Shown: one piece after another, positions 24,390 through 36,892 of the stretch
How the letters are laid out: every line of letters starts with the position of its first letter
Position numbering within the stretch: the first letter of the stretch is position 1
NCBI RefSeq assembly: GCF_036898095.1
Contig: NC_090767.1
Span: 31,866,933-31,930,932, forward strand
Origin: Palaemon carinicauda
Lineage: Eukaryota > Arthropoda > Malacostraca > Decapoda > Palaemonidae
DNA: 64,000 bases
Direction: 5' to 3'
The notes under the pieces: generated by a model
Told to the model about the DNA's origin: nothing
What the model saw: only the letters and a program-made list of their open reading frames with translations
The model's database searches: none
Program-made: the position numbers and the translations under genes

Positions 24390-27300
24390 ATGAAGACCCT
24401 TAATTGGAATTCAGCAGCATTAAGGCCTAAAATGTCCTCTCTAATTGCAGTCTGCAAAACAGAGGAGATAGATGTCCTCCTGTTGCAAGAAAAGTTCCTT
24501 ACAGCAGCCATAAAGCTCAAAATTGCATGTTATAATGCCTACACCACCCCAGAGGTAGGCACAGACAAAGGCCTAGCTACACTAGTCAGAACAACAACAC
24601 CAACCACAAAGCTAGCCAACCCAATTCCTTGTGGTAACAAGGTAGAGACACTGGCAGTAACAGTAACTTTACTGAACCAAAAAGTAGACATATACAACAT
24701 CTACAGGAAAATAAAAAGAGAAGAGCCAGGAGAGCTGCAACTAACACAACTCTTTGCACACGCAGAAAGAACACCAACACCTAAATGTGGGGATTCTAAT
24801 GCACATCATCCCATATTATCATCCCCATCAACAACAAACCCTTCATGAGAACACATAGCCTTTGCCTTAGAAGAGTTTGAAGGAGTTGCCCTGTTAAGCA
24901 CAGGCAGCCTACACATCTAAGAGGAGGCAGACTATATCTGACTTTTGTCACAGCAGCAATAAGGCACCTAACTAGATTGCAAGTGCACTCAACCCTATGT
25001 AGTGATCACTTTGCAAAAGTAACATAATTGGAGATGTAACAGCTACCGGCAATTCCACCACCTCCATCAAGATGGAATGAAGATCTGGCCGACTGGGTCT
25101 GTTTCCTACTGGCCATAGAGGAGTGGGCAGTACACTACAATCCTCCAGAGGACATAGATCAACTAGTAAAATACTTAGTTAATGAGTTTCACAACGCAGC
25201 TAACAAAGCAATGCCCCTGTAGGCAGCAAGAGGAAACTACATATACTACTGCCCAGAAGTAAGGAGACTTAAAACACTGCTCAATAGGGTCACACAAATT
25301 TACAGAAGAAAATCCATAGTAGAGAACAGAGACCTACTGCAAACAGTTAAAAATGAGTTACAACAAAGAATCCATGAAATAAGGATTGAAAAATTTATGG
25401 AATGGTGCACAAACCTATCACAATATACAACACTCACAGAACTATGGAAATGGCTGCACAGAGTAGCCGGAAAAACAAGGAAACATCAGTTGCCCTACAC
25501 CTACACCCACAAGAGGAGGCTGAAAGAATTGTGACAGCTTTAGCAAACAGAACACAATCAGCTAATCTCTACCCTGAAACCAGAATGCTACAGGAGCAAC
25601 TGGTGCCTGCTAGATGGGAGGAAGTTAACACAGCCTGTCAGTTACACGATGACACAGACACCCCAAACACAATTGAGGAATTAAAGGCAGTGCAGAAATC
25701 AGACAATGACACTGCGCCAGGTGCAGACAGGATAACCTACCCCATGATCAAACACATGGGTTCAGCAGGAGAAACCACATTCCTAAGGTTAATGAACAGA
25801 ACACACCTTAAGCAAACAAGACCTCAAGCCAGGAGGCATCAAGACACACAGCCGATCCCCAAGCCAAAGGATCCAGGGAATCCAAGACCAATAGCTCTTT
25901 TATCCTGCATGGAAAAGACAGGAGAAAAAAATGGTCCTGAACAGAATCAAGTACAAATTTGGTCCCCTACACAAAACACTTTATACATATCAGGAGGGAA
26001 TTGGAACCTCTGAATGCATTACTGACGTTCTCAGCTGTATTAACCAAAAGAAGGCAACTATAGTCTTCATGGACTTTGAAAAAGCCTCTGAGCTTACCAA
26101 CCCAGCAGCAATGCTACAATCAGTGGCTAGAAAAGGAGTAAAAGATCACCTACTAGCATGGACAAAGAACTGCATGCTAGGAAGACATGCTAGAGTTAAA
26201 TTCCAAGGAGCGATATAAGCTTTTCATGACTTGGAAAATGGCACACCAAAAGGAGGGATTCTCAGCCCCCTCCTATTCAACACCTCATGGAAAACATAGC
26301 CTCTCTCCAACTCACCGAAGGAGTAGAGATATTTATCTATGCAGATGACGTATGTGTAATAGCTCTAGGGCCCATCAGAATGATAAGAATACAGAGAACA
26401 CTGAATGACATCAATCAAAAGTCCAGTGAGTTGGGACTAAAAATAAACATAGGTAAAACCAAGGCAATGACAATTAACGCCCCAAACCCCCTGCATCCAC
26501 TCACAATATGAATGGAACCCCTAGAGTGAGTGGAGAGTTACGCATACCTGGGAGTTGTAATACACAAACAGCTCACCTTTAAGGAGGATATCAAGTATCT
26601 CAAAGAAAAAGCAAATGCCAGACTGGCAGCCATTAGATATATGACTAACCTAAATGATGGAGCATGTTCAAAAGAAGTACTATCAAGCCGGTTCCAGAGC
26701 GCTTGTAGAATATGTCGCTCCACCCCTAACCAATCTGACAGAGACCCTAAAAGCCTCAGTAGAAGTAATTCAAAACAATGCCATGAGGATCATGCTAGGA
26801 GCCCCTATATGACAAGACTATGTAACATAGGGATGAAAACTGGTCTGCCATCACTAGAAGACATGATTGCACATATAAATGCATCCACAATTGCAAAGAT
26901 GTTCCTCTCAGACAGAGACTCGTTAACAAAAAAGAGAGTGCGAGAGGTACTATCAAAGCACCCTAAGGTTCAAACCCCAAGCTCCTATGACAAGGACCAT
27001 AGTAACAACATAAAAAGCCTAGGCTTAGCTGAGGATATCATGCAACTAAGCTCAGGACAGGGCGCACAACACATCCCACCGTGGAAGAGAAAAGTGGCAA
27101 CCTTCAGGTACACTAAGCTTCCTAGGGCAAAGGAAGACTGCAAAATGGAGGAACTTAGGAATACAGCCCAGGCAGCAATCCGGATTGCGGAAATAGCAGG
27201 GGCGCAGACCTATTACAATGACGGTACTGTAGACCATGGAACCCAAACAATGGACGTTGCAGTATTTTCCAGTAATCTCACGGCCTGCTGGAGGACATCC

Positions 27301-28080
27301 AATAATGCCTGCACCATGAAGACAGAACTTGTTGCAATAAAACAAGCACTACAATATTCCATTGAAAATGAGGAAGGAACATAAGTCATACATACTGACT
27401 CAAGATCCTCAATGCAAGCATTGCAACAAGAAAAGATTAAGGAAAACAAGGACCTGCTGGCTCAAAATCAAAGCACTACTATATCAGCACAATGAAAGTG
27501 GCGGACCTGTAACTCTCAACTGGATTCCCACTCATAATGGAATACTAGGGAACGAGAAGGCTGATCAACTAGCCAAAAGCACCAGGCACATAGAATGTGT
27601 ACAGGTGCACATGCAGCCTGCATTGCAACAAATTGAGAAGAAAATAAAGCCACAGCTCAAAGAAAATCTAACCAAGGAGCTACACAAGTGAATAGGGAAT
27701 GGCTCTATCTCTGCCACATGGTACAAGTGGGCCATGGAGCTAGAGCCTCCAAACTCCCCCCCCCCCCTCCCGTTGACAGATACACCCCAAGAGAATAGGC
27801 TGTATGCATACACAGGCTCAGGTTGGAATACAGTTCAAGGCAAACTGGGAGGTCTTGGATAATAACTAAAGACCCTGCAAACATTGTGATGTCATACCAC
27901 AGCAGGCCCTCCTGCATTACCTACTAGAATGTAGGGAGACAACACAGCTGAGGGGCTACCTTCAACTGGACATTAACTCGCCATAAGCATGGCAGACTGC
28001 AGCCACACTGGGAAAACTAATTGTCGAAAACATAGAAACACACAGACAATTGCTTACAAGACTACCTCCGCCAAGGTAAA
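24390..28080 (+). pseudogene. I-like LINE ORF2: endonuclease, RT, RNase H
   Basis: Starts MKTLNWNSAALRPKMSSLI. The endonuclease shows LNWNSAALRPK, VLLLQEKFL (catalytic Glu), CGDSNAHHP and, near 25010, CSDHFAKV. RT runs about 25600-26520: DTAPGADRITYPMIKHMG, NPRPIALLSC, TIVFMDFEKASELTN, NGTPKGGILSPLLFN and IFIYADDVCV (box intact). A connector with YAYLGVVIHKQLTF follows. RNase H lies at about 27200-27590: YYNDGTVDHG, TELVAIKQAL and NWIPTHNGILGNEKADQLAK. The C-terminal zinc motif at about 27875-27945 reads PCKHCDVIPQQALLHYLLEC. Coding ends at LLTRLPPPR and stop near 28080. RNase H inside a LINE points to the I group. At least six frameshifts or stops break it. Confidence 0.88.
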
Positions 28081-28470
28081 TACCTCTGAAACTCTCATCC
28101 AACCATATCATTCCCTCACCGTAAGGCCATATTCACATCATCCTCTGTACATTCCGTACCTACTCTACTACTAAAATATTCTGCAGGGGTCCTAGCGGGT
28201 AAAGGGTTGGACAACCCCACCTGCAACCTTTCTCCACTATTCAAAGGCCTTACACCCCCCTTTTCTAACTACCACTATCCGTAACATGATGGCCCTCTTC
28301 CACTACCATCATCCTTACCCTGTTCACATATGTCTCTACCATGAAAAACCTTTCAAATTTCCCTTTTATTAATCAACCAACCTTCTAAAATGGATGGTTA
28401 CCTATGGGCCAGTAAAGGGAAAGGCCCGTGCCAACAAGAAGTGTTGGCTTTAATACAAACCGACCGACCG
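28081..28470 (+). mobile_element. I-like LINE 3' untranslated part
   Basis: Contains the AAAGGGTTGGACAACCCC box, AAAGGCCTTACACCCCCC, CTACCACTATCCGTAACATG and AGGCCCGTGCCAACAAGAAG, shared in order with the LINE tail at 6170-6550. It ends near GTTGGCTTTAATAC, followed by (CCGA)n-like ACCGACCGACCGACC at 28460-28473. Confidence 0.8.
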
Positions 28471-28596
28471 ACCTGTCCAGCAGTGGAATATGAAGCCAAG
28501 AAACAATTATTTTGCTTATATATGCATTCATATTATTCTATAAAATATTTAATTATTTTATCCGTGGTTCCAATACACATCCAGAAGTTTACTTAA

Positions 28597-28598
<2 letters not shown>

Positions 28599-28643
<45 letters not shown>
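28599..28643 (+). repeat. (GA)n microsatellite
   Basis: About 22 GA units. Confidence 0.97.
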
Positions 28644-28646
<3 letters not shown>

Positions 28647-29014
28647 TGGACGTACTTATCAAACCCATATCATATACAGAAATCTATAGATTACTTTTAT
28701 GTAAAAATGGTATTTTATAGACAACGGAAAGTGACGAGTCTTCTGGTTATTCTGATCAAAGTGGTCATATAATTTATGTTCAGGAATAGTTCAAGAAAAA
28801 CATTTTCATTACAATTTTATAGAAAAAAAAAATTTCTCGTAGTTTTACCTATCTTGCTGCTTTAATTGGATGTCAGTGTTCAGCTCCGAATATTGAGAAT
28901 TTGTCAACAATATTGCAAAATCACAAACATCAAAGAACCCTGCAAACTCGATATTTCCTTACAGGAAATTCGTTATATAACCTAAATAAAATAAAATAGA
29001 TTAGGGAAAGCTTT

Positions 29015-29018
<4 letters not shown>
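28644..29018. other. nothing recognised
   Basis: AT-rich sequence between two (GA)n tracts, without coding or repeat signals. Confidence 0.4.

Positions 29019-29107
<89 letters not shown>
29019..29107 (+). repeat. (GA)n microsatellite
   Basis: About 44 uninterrupted GA units, among the longest perfect tracts in the window. Confidence 0.98.
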
Positions 29108-29109
<2 letters not shown>

Positions 29110-29344
29110 GAGCGTGGCTGACACTTCCAACAGCTGTCAGACTGGGCTGTAGACCCGAGGAGAAGGAATCTTGAGCCAAATAATTTATTACACCAAAAAA
29201 AAAAAAAAAATCAGTAGTACAAATGTTTAATTTCCTACGGCTGCCGTTAGTTGAGACCAAAGGAAGATATATAAAACAAATAACTGTTTTATATTTATCA
29301 AGGATTGTGTTTACTTCCTTAAAAGTGTACTAAGGCTTGATCAT

Positions 29345-30790
29345 CAATAATAGGTAAAATGATCAATGAATTTGTCTATATGCGCTGTGTATGTTAAGCT
29401 GTTCACCGGTTGTATTTATATGCCAACTAAGGAATTTTGTGTGTGTGTGTGTATTCATACAAAAATCCTTCTTGCATTTTCGCAAGACAAAAAATATGAA
29501 AAAATCATAAGTTTCTTTTTTCTTCGTATGTAACATCACCACAACAGGTTAAAAAGGGAAAACAAAATATATTAATTTATCTTCATTTTTAAAAGAAATT
29601 TGTAATTAAAATCTTTTCAGTCATTTTTAGATAGAACATTGACCAGCCTTTTCTAAACTCATCTCTGACGCCAATAGAAAATTTAAAGCTGTAGCCACAA
29701 GCACTGATCCAAGTAATTACTAAATTTATTTTATTAACTGCAATTGAAACAGATCATAATGTTCCTATTTAGAGCTCAAACCACACTAATGATGCATACA
29801 GACACAAACGCAATAACGTAATTCCTTTTAGCCAATTACCCAACAAACGACAATTCTCAATAATAAGTCCGTCAATAACCTGTATGAACACACAATGCTA
29901 GTGACCTTTCGGTATGAGGAAGATTATGGTTATACAGATGCATAAACAAAAATGTTATTATAAACCTTTGTGAGATAAATTTCTCACTAGAGAAGCTCTG
30001 CCTATTTCCAAAAGGGGGTTGCTGTCAGTTTTTTATAATTGCTTGCATATTTTTCTGTTCATTAAACCGTTGTATCACCTGCGCAAATAGTTTGAACATA
30101 ATAATCAGGTGATTTTTGACAAGTTTCTGTGAAAGACTGGTGATTAGAATAAATAAAAATGATTAAAATAATAATGATTACACAAAAAGGAAGTATAATT
30201 CGATTAACTCTCAGACACCTACATTTCTTATCGAAGCACTTGTTACCTAAGTGCATGATGAGTTAGTACTAAGGGCTAATTTTCAACAATATGTAAAATG
30301 ATCAATGAATTTGTCTATATACGCTGTGGATCTTCGGCTGTTCACCGATTGTATTTATATATCAACTGAAGTATTGTTTCGTTTGTATATTCATAAACAA
30401 TGTCTCATTAACCACACCTATGGCCTAAAATTCACAAATCCTTCTTACACTTTTGCTAGACAAAAAATTTGCACAAATCATAGGTTTTTTTTTTTTTTTT
30501 TTTTTTTTCTCCAATGTAGCATTACCACAACAGCTTAATTTATCTTAATTTTTATAGGAAATATGTAACTGAAATCTAATAGGTCATTTCTAAATAGAAT
30601 ATTGACCAGACTTTACTACCAAAATAAGGTCTTCCAAATTCCTCTCTGAGGCCAATAGAAAATTTAGACCTGTGGTAACAAGTACTGATCCTAGTCATTA
30701 CTCCATTTATTTTATTAAACCGATCATAGTGTTCCTATTTAGAGCTCAACCCCCACTAATAATGCATACAGCCACTTGGGAGACCTCATA
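29345..30790. repeat. diverged direct duplication, about 450 bp per copy
   Basis: Copy 1 (about 29345-29810) and copy 2 (about 30285-30775) share, in order, AAAATGATCAATGAATTTGT, CTGTTCACCG-TTGTATTTATAT, AAATCCTTCTT, GACAAAAAAT, ATCATA-GTTT, CATTACCACAACAG (first copy CATCACCACAACAG), AGGCCAATAGAAAATTTA (first copy ACGCCAATAGAAAATTTA), ACTGATCC and GTTCCTATTTAGAGCTCAA. The copies are separated by about 470 unrelated bases. A 27-base poly(T) run (30484-30510) sits inside copy 2. No coding. Confidence 0.75.
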
Positions 30791-32410
30791 CAATAAATCT
30801 TCACATATTAGGACCTTTACGGGAGCTAAAAACAGTTTTTTGCAAATGCCAATATAAATTTCCTTTAAGACCTTCTAATGGAAATTACTGGTTATTTAAA
30901 ATATCCAATGTTTAAATGGATTAAACACCCACTAGCAAATAAGTAGATAGCCCCAATAAGTGACTCTTTACCTTTTCCCTCAATTTTTCCCAGCACTAGA
31001 TAAATGGCAAGCCTTTTCCTATGGCGGACTGAGTCTTCTTCTACAGCAGTCAAAAACATCCCAAGACATGCACTAAAAGATCCCTAGATCGGAGGTATAT
31101 TCCCCTGGTATTCTTTAACATTTATGATAATAATACAAACTATATACTGTCGCCTCTTCTATAACCATGATATACAACATATCTACTTTTAGTTATTGCT
31201 TTTATGAAATCACAAATCTTGATATAGATTTTACCAACAAGAGCCAAGTTGAATTTCTATTTCGGCATGTGTTAGGAAAGATACATTTTTACAATTATAA
31301 TAGTATTAGGAGTCATACACAAGGAATAATAAAAAAACAGCAATTATCCCAATGTTATGCCTCTAACATCTAGAATTTTCCTATTTGGGGAGAAATTCCC
31401 TAAACTGGATAGACAAAGTCCAATATTTGCTTCAGCCAATCAGGGACCTCCACTCTACTTTTCGTTTCTCTGGTTCTTTCAATTAGTCAGAAACCTTGCA
31501 GTTTGATTATGATATATTTAGGCAACTTAGAGTATAATAGACCTCCAAAGAGTGATTTGTATGAACCCAATTTTATAGATGTATACAAAAGAAACGTATA
31601 AGCATTTCTATGTTTCACAAAGTTTCTTCTTCTTCTTTTTCTTTGTTATTTACTAAATAACAAGTATGTACCTATCTAATAAAAAGGTATATTTAAAAGT
31701 TTTTCTAGCATATATTAGCATAAAGGTACCACAAAGGTGACCTTCATGGCCGGAATAGGTTCTCATGCTCACTTGATTAGCACTCATCATTGAAAAGAGA
31801 AAACAGATAAAGAACGACAGACGTCATTAACGGACGTCTGGACGTCTCAACAACCATGAGCGATGTGATGACGAAGCCGCTGTCTCAGAAGAAGAACCTA
31901 GGGATGGTGGGAACACGGTGGAAGGAACCATACAATATTTCCAGACAAAAAATATTTCTTCCATTTGGTCTTAACAAAATTATTACAGAACTAACCCACA
32001 TAAATTACTAGGGTTTGTATTTGTATTGAAACAAATAAAGTTTTTTAATTACTGTAAATTTATCAAAAAAAAAAAAAATAGAAATCTGATATTGGTAAAT
32101 ATAATCCAATATTGACATAGACATTTCTGAAAAAAAAAGTCAGACTATTAAGTGTATTGAAGACAGAACAGCTTGATTTTTTTTATAGATTGAGATACTA
32201 AGTTAAGGTTACTAAGAAGACTTCAGGTAAATATGACTTTTGTTGTTGGGACAATATCTAAAAGTTTTAAAAAAGGACGACCAAATCCTTCTGGTATAAT
32301 CATTAAACAGATTCTTTTCGTTAAAAGTACTACTCTATTTTTTAACGACTTTTTGGTCTCTAATGCAAACTGAAATAAACAAAATTATAATGTTAATTAT
32401 CTGTTGAAGA
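30790..32410. other. no gene recognised
   Basis: AT-rich throughout. A small palindrome AGACGTC-7 bases-GACGTCT lies at about 31828-31848. Frames up to 68 residues have no recognisable content. Confidence 0.4.
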
Positions 32411-32457
32411 ATTTTAGTAAATAGGTTTATGAATTTAATAAACTTATTTACTAAAAT
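32411..32457. repeat. hairpin at the 5' edge of a truncated LINE
   Basis: TTTTAGTAAATAGGTTTAT, a seven-base loop GAATTTA, then ATAAACTTATTTACTAAAA: 19-base arms with one mismatch. LINE coding similarity begins immediately 3' of it. It could mark flanking DNA rearranged when the LINE inserted. Confidence 0.7.
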
Positions 32458-35400
32458 TCGAAACAGCTATGACAGAGTGGGCTCGGGAATACATCAAAAA
32501 CTCTCACAATGGTATCTCCACCCTATCAACCGACTTCAGCAAACAACTAGAGTGTTTCCATGCCACAAAAAAAGAACTCTAAGAAGAAACATGCCGATGC
32601 CTGGTACTATAACAGTCGCATCAAAGAAATGAATGCTAGAATAAACAGGACCAAAAAACTTCTCAGGACTCACAGAACAGATGAGCTACATAATTTACTT
32701 GTAGAGACCATCAAACATTCTGTGCAAGTATCACTGAAAGTAAAACTAGACAAATGGTGCTCATGGTGCAACGAGGTCAACTTTAGCACATCCCTAGCTA
32801 AGATATGGGGCTGGTTTAACAAAGTCTCTGGGAAGTATAATACACCCAGAGTCACACACCCAGACTCATTAGCTGAAGCCAAGAGGATTGCTAACAACTT
32901 TGCAGACAAAGCAAAAAGCACCAATCTAACTCTGCAAACTATTAACAGGCAGAGAACACTGCTCCCAATCAGGAACAACACCATTGAAGCCGCCTGCAAC
33001 ATGGTAGATGATACTGATCACCCCTACACCATGGAGGAACTTAACACGGCTCTCGCAAAATGCAGGAAGGACACTGCCCCTGGAGCCTACCTCATCACAT
33101 ACAGCATGCTAAGGAACATGGGAAACCATGCTAAGTTAGTCTACTTGCATTTGATTAACAGGACACACACGGAAAGACTACGTCTACCACATGGAACCAG
33201 AAGGACACCAAATCAATTCCAAAACCCAACGAGCCAGACACCTACCGACCAATAGCTTTGATAAGCTGCACAGAGAAAGTAGCTGAGAGAATGGTACTCA
33301 ACAGACTGCAGTGGAAAATAGGCCAACAACATCATCGCCTATATGCCTACAAAAGCGGCATAGGCCCTCAAGAATGCATTACAGATGACCTCTCAACAAT
33401 TAATAACAAAAAAACCTTTGTCATATTCCTCGATCTCGAGAAACCCTTTGAGCTAGCCAGCTCACCAGCTATACTCTTCACACTTGTTGAAAAAAGAGTG
33501 AAAGGACACTTACTGGCCTGGACTCGAAACTACACACTGAACCGAGAAGCCAGAGTCACTTTCCAAGGAAAAACCACTTAGTTCATCCCCCTAGAAAATG
33601 TACACCACAAGGAGGCATACTAAGCCCCTACATTTTCAATCTACTAATGGAGAACTTAGCCACTTGAAACCTTCCAAATGGGGTCGAAATTTTCATATAT
33701 GCCAACGATATATGCATAGTAGGCTATGTCCACATAAAGCTCATGCAAGAAATGTCACTTAAAAAGCACTTGACATGATCCAAGCCAAATGCATTGAACT
33801 TGGCCTAAGGATCAACACTAACAAAACAAAAGCAATGGCTATAAGACATTCGCAAAACCCTCAGAACTTCACATTGAGGGGTGAAGAAATCGAATGGGTG
33901 AGTAAATTCATGTACCTTGGGGTAATCATTAGCAAAACCCTATCTCCAGCCAATGAAGTAACCTACCTCAGGGAGAAGACAAAGATTTTTCTATCAGCCA
34001 TGAAGCGAATGACCTCCCTAAAACAAGGAGTATCAAATAACCTCCTAAGACTGTTTTATCTACATGCAATTCGATCCCATATCGATTATGCAGCACCCAC
34101 ACTCACTGCATTGACTGACACTCAAAAAGTATCATTAGAAGTAGTCCAAAACAATGCCATGAGACTCATTAGTGGCTCTCCAATGTGGACAAGACTCTGC
34201 TTACTTAGAGCAGAAGCCAGCCTAATTCCCCTGTCAGCCAGGATTGACATTAGGAATAGCAGCATTATATTCAAGTCAATCATTGCAGACAGAAAAAGCC
34301 CACTCAACAATAAAATAAAAAGGCTTCTACCTCCTGCTGAAGAACTGGATCCGCCAAATTCCAACGCAAAAAACTACGGATACACTCAGAAGGATGCAGG
34401 TGCAAAATGAGGCTCATAAAACCAAGGGACAACAAAAGCATAATCGATACAGCCCTCCTGCCCCTTGGGCTCATGATCCTATCAAATACAACTTCACCAT
34501 CCTACCAGCAGCAAGCAAGGCTCTCTGCATGCCAGAGCAACTCACTGAAGCTGCAAAAAATACAATCAGGAACACACCTGCGCCTCACACCTACTATACT
34601 GATGGATCAGCAGACCGTGCAATCCTTGCACCTGCTGCTGCAGTTATCTCTACATCAGGATATAAAGAAAACTGGAGACTATCCAACCATGTCTCCACAC
34701 TGCAAACTGCGCTAGTGGCCATTGCAAAATCTCTAGAACACTCTGCCAACCAAGTAGATGGTAACACAAAGATCCATACAGATTCCAGAGGAGCCATTCT
34801 GGCCCTCAGCAGCGAGGAACCTACAGAGAATGTTTACCTTATCACTGAAATTCAATTTTTAGCCTTGTTCCACCAAAGCAACAACAGGCAAGTTACCTTG
34901 AACTAGATTCTAAGCCATACTGGAATCTCTAGCAACAACGAGGCCGATCACCTAGCCAAATTGGCCTTAATGTGCCAAACCATTAGCATTACTCTACAAC
35001 CTTCATTAAAAACCATCAAGAATCAAATGGCTGCCTACTGCAACATCCAAACGACTAGTGAAGCAAGGAGAGCCTTCCTAGATGGATCAAGATCTGCAAA
35101 GTGGTATATTGAAGAGACAAACATATTACCACACCCAATTGCAAGACAAACACCTCGCCAGGACGCAGTAATCATCTGCAGACTGCGACTGGGATATCTA
35201 TGCAACTGGCAAATTATCTTAGATAAAAACGAAGAACCTGCCGCACAGCATAGACCAATAAGACCATGCAAGTACTGTAATCAAGACACAGAAGAACCTT
35301 TACAGCACTATCTACAGCAATGGCAGGAAACAAACCTACTTCAGCAGGATCTTAATCCCAACAATCCTGCAACTGCAACAGCAATTGTCAAACACATAAT

Positions 35401-35557
35401 TGACAATCATAACACCCTCTTAACCTTTCTCCGCAGCTACCCTCCACCGAGAAAACGTTGCAACAACACCAATGAGCAATCTAAGCGGCAATTGAAGAAA
35501 AACCTTCTTATCCCCCTTGCAATTTCTGTTGGGAGCAGAACGATTATTGGTAGCTGA
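32458..35557 (+). pseudogene. second I-like LINE ORF2, 5'-truncated, YAND
   Basis: Begins inside the linker between endonuclease and RT (KLDKWCSWCNEVNFSTSLAK, compare RIEKFMEWCTNLS in the 24-28 kb copy). RT follows: KDTAPGAYLITYSMLRNMG, ERMVLNRLQWKIG, VIFLDLEKPFELA and FIYANDICI at about 33690, where the catalytic YADD is YAND, and a connector with FMYLGVIISKTLSP. RNase H reads YYTDGSADRA, TALVAIAKSL, HTDSRGAILAL and SHTGISSNNEADHLAK. The C-terminal zinc motif is CKYCNQDTEEPLQHYL, then LLTFLRSYPPPR. Frames shift at about 33255, 33580, 33775 and 34395. It is closely related to, but a separate copy from, the 23-28 kb element. Confidence 0.88.
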
Positions 35558-36413
35558 GGGCAACAACTCGTGCTCCTTATAAGGAGACAGTTTTGTCTTC
35601 CCATCCTGTTTTCAGCTTGGAAATGGGGTCGGAGTTGTCAGCGGTCTTTTTAACTTCCAACATATCTTTCTCTCCTCTCAGCCAATCTACCTTGCTGGAA
35701 TCAGAACGGGTACTGGCGGCTGAGGACAATAACTTGTACTCATTATAAGGAGAGAGTTCTGCCTTCCCGTCCTTTTTTCAACGTTGAAGATGGGAACGGA
35801 GCCGTCAGCGGCCTTTTTGGTATCCAGCATCTTTTTCACCTTCAATCTCTTTTTTACCAGTTCAGGCATCCCTACAAACCACCTTTGAAAGTATCAATAA
35901 ATAAAATCATAAGTAACCTTTTATTTCTACTTTTTTTTTATTCACAGGTACAGGAATTTCTTATTCCATCCTATTTCTACTACTAAAACTGCTACAACTC
36001 CCTCCTTTCAGCTCTCTCCCACTCAGCTGAAATCTCACACTATCCCCCTATCTCACAACTTAAGATTAAACCACTCTGAAGTTTATTACTTCACCTATAT
36101 CAACATCTCCAACTAAAACTTTTCAGCTCCTTCCTGAGCTCTCCTTCTTATTGGGACTTACTACTATAATTCTTTTTCTCTAACTAAGACTGGAGCCAGT
36201 GGGCTCATGGGAAGGAATCCCCTTCCCACAGTCAATTACTTCTTTCTCAAAACAACCCATCACAACCCAAAACCTATCCCAATATCCTAAAATAAATGTT
36301 GCAGAATATCCCCCACCCAACTACCTATCCCAAAACACCTACGGGCTGCAAGATTGCAAAATCCCATGTGTGGCCAAAAGGGCCAGGCAATCTTCAACAA
36401 CAACAAGTTTATG
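35558..36413 (+). mobile_element. I-like LINE 3' untranslated part with tandem duplication
   Basis: A unit of about 170 bases is present twice, at about 35527-35692 and 35697-35862. It shares GCTGAGG-CAA-AACT, ACT-ATTATAAGGAGA, TCTTCCCATCC / CCTTCCCGTCC and GTCAGCGG-CTTTTT. The element ends at AATCTTCAACAACAACAAG near 36408, a (CAA)n tail as in the 6.5 kb copy, followed by host sequence and an (ATT)n tract. A 60-residue minus-strand frame in the second unit is incidental. Confidence 0.75.
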
Positions 36414-36420
36414 AGTTCAA

Positions 36421-36424
36421 TTTA

Positions 36425-36491
<67 letters not shown>
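36421..36491 (+). repeat. (ATT)n microsatellite
   Basis: About 23 ATT units just beyond the LINE 3' end. Confidence 0.97.
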
Positions 36492-36890
36492 GGGAAAGCA
36501 GGAATCCATGGGATCAAAATATGGAAATCAGTCCAGTGCAGAGAGAAAAATAATTAGTGAAGAAGAAAAGTGTAGTAATTAGAACAAAAATAAATAATGT
36601 TAGATTATGTTATGAATTTAATTTATGGAAACCCTTATCTAGTAAAAAAAATTTATTTATCAAAGGCAGAATTTCTCATACTTTCAATGTTAATTTGTAT
36701 GTTTCCTAAAAATGAAAAAATAGAAAAAATAAGAAACCAATAAACGACCTCCAACAGAAAAACTTATCCCAAAAACGAATGTGTCTTCCTGCTAAAGCCT
36801 GAACGAATGACTGGATTCAGGAAGTAAAATCTGTCTGGTTATCAAACCAAGGCCAGAAAAACAAGGAAAAGCACGTGGTTTGAGTGTCGG
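36492..36890. other. nothing recognised
   Basis: AT-rich non-coding sequence. Confidence 0.4.
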
Positions 36891-36892
36891 GT

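Noticed and set aside
24080..24403. Pro/Ser/His-rich 107-residue frame
   Set aside because: Alternative frame of the Pro/Ser/Thr-rich tail of LINE ORF1.
27052..27917. Minus-strand Cys/Leu-rich frames of 78-97 residues
   Set aside because: Antisense of the LINE RNase H and C-terminal region.
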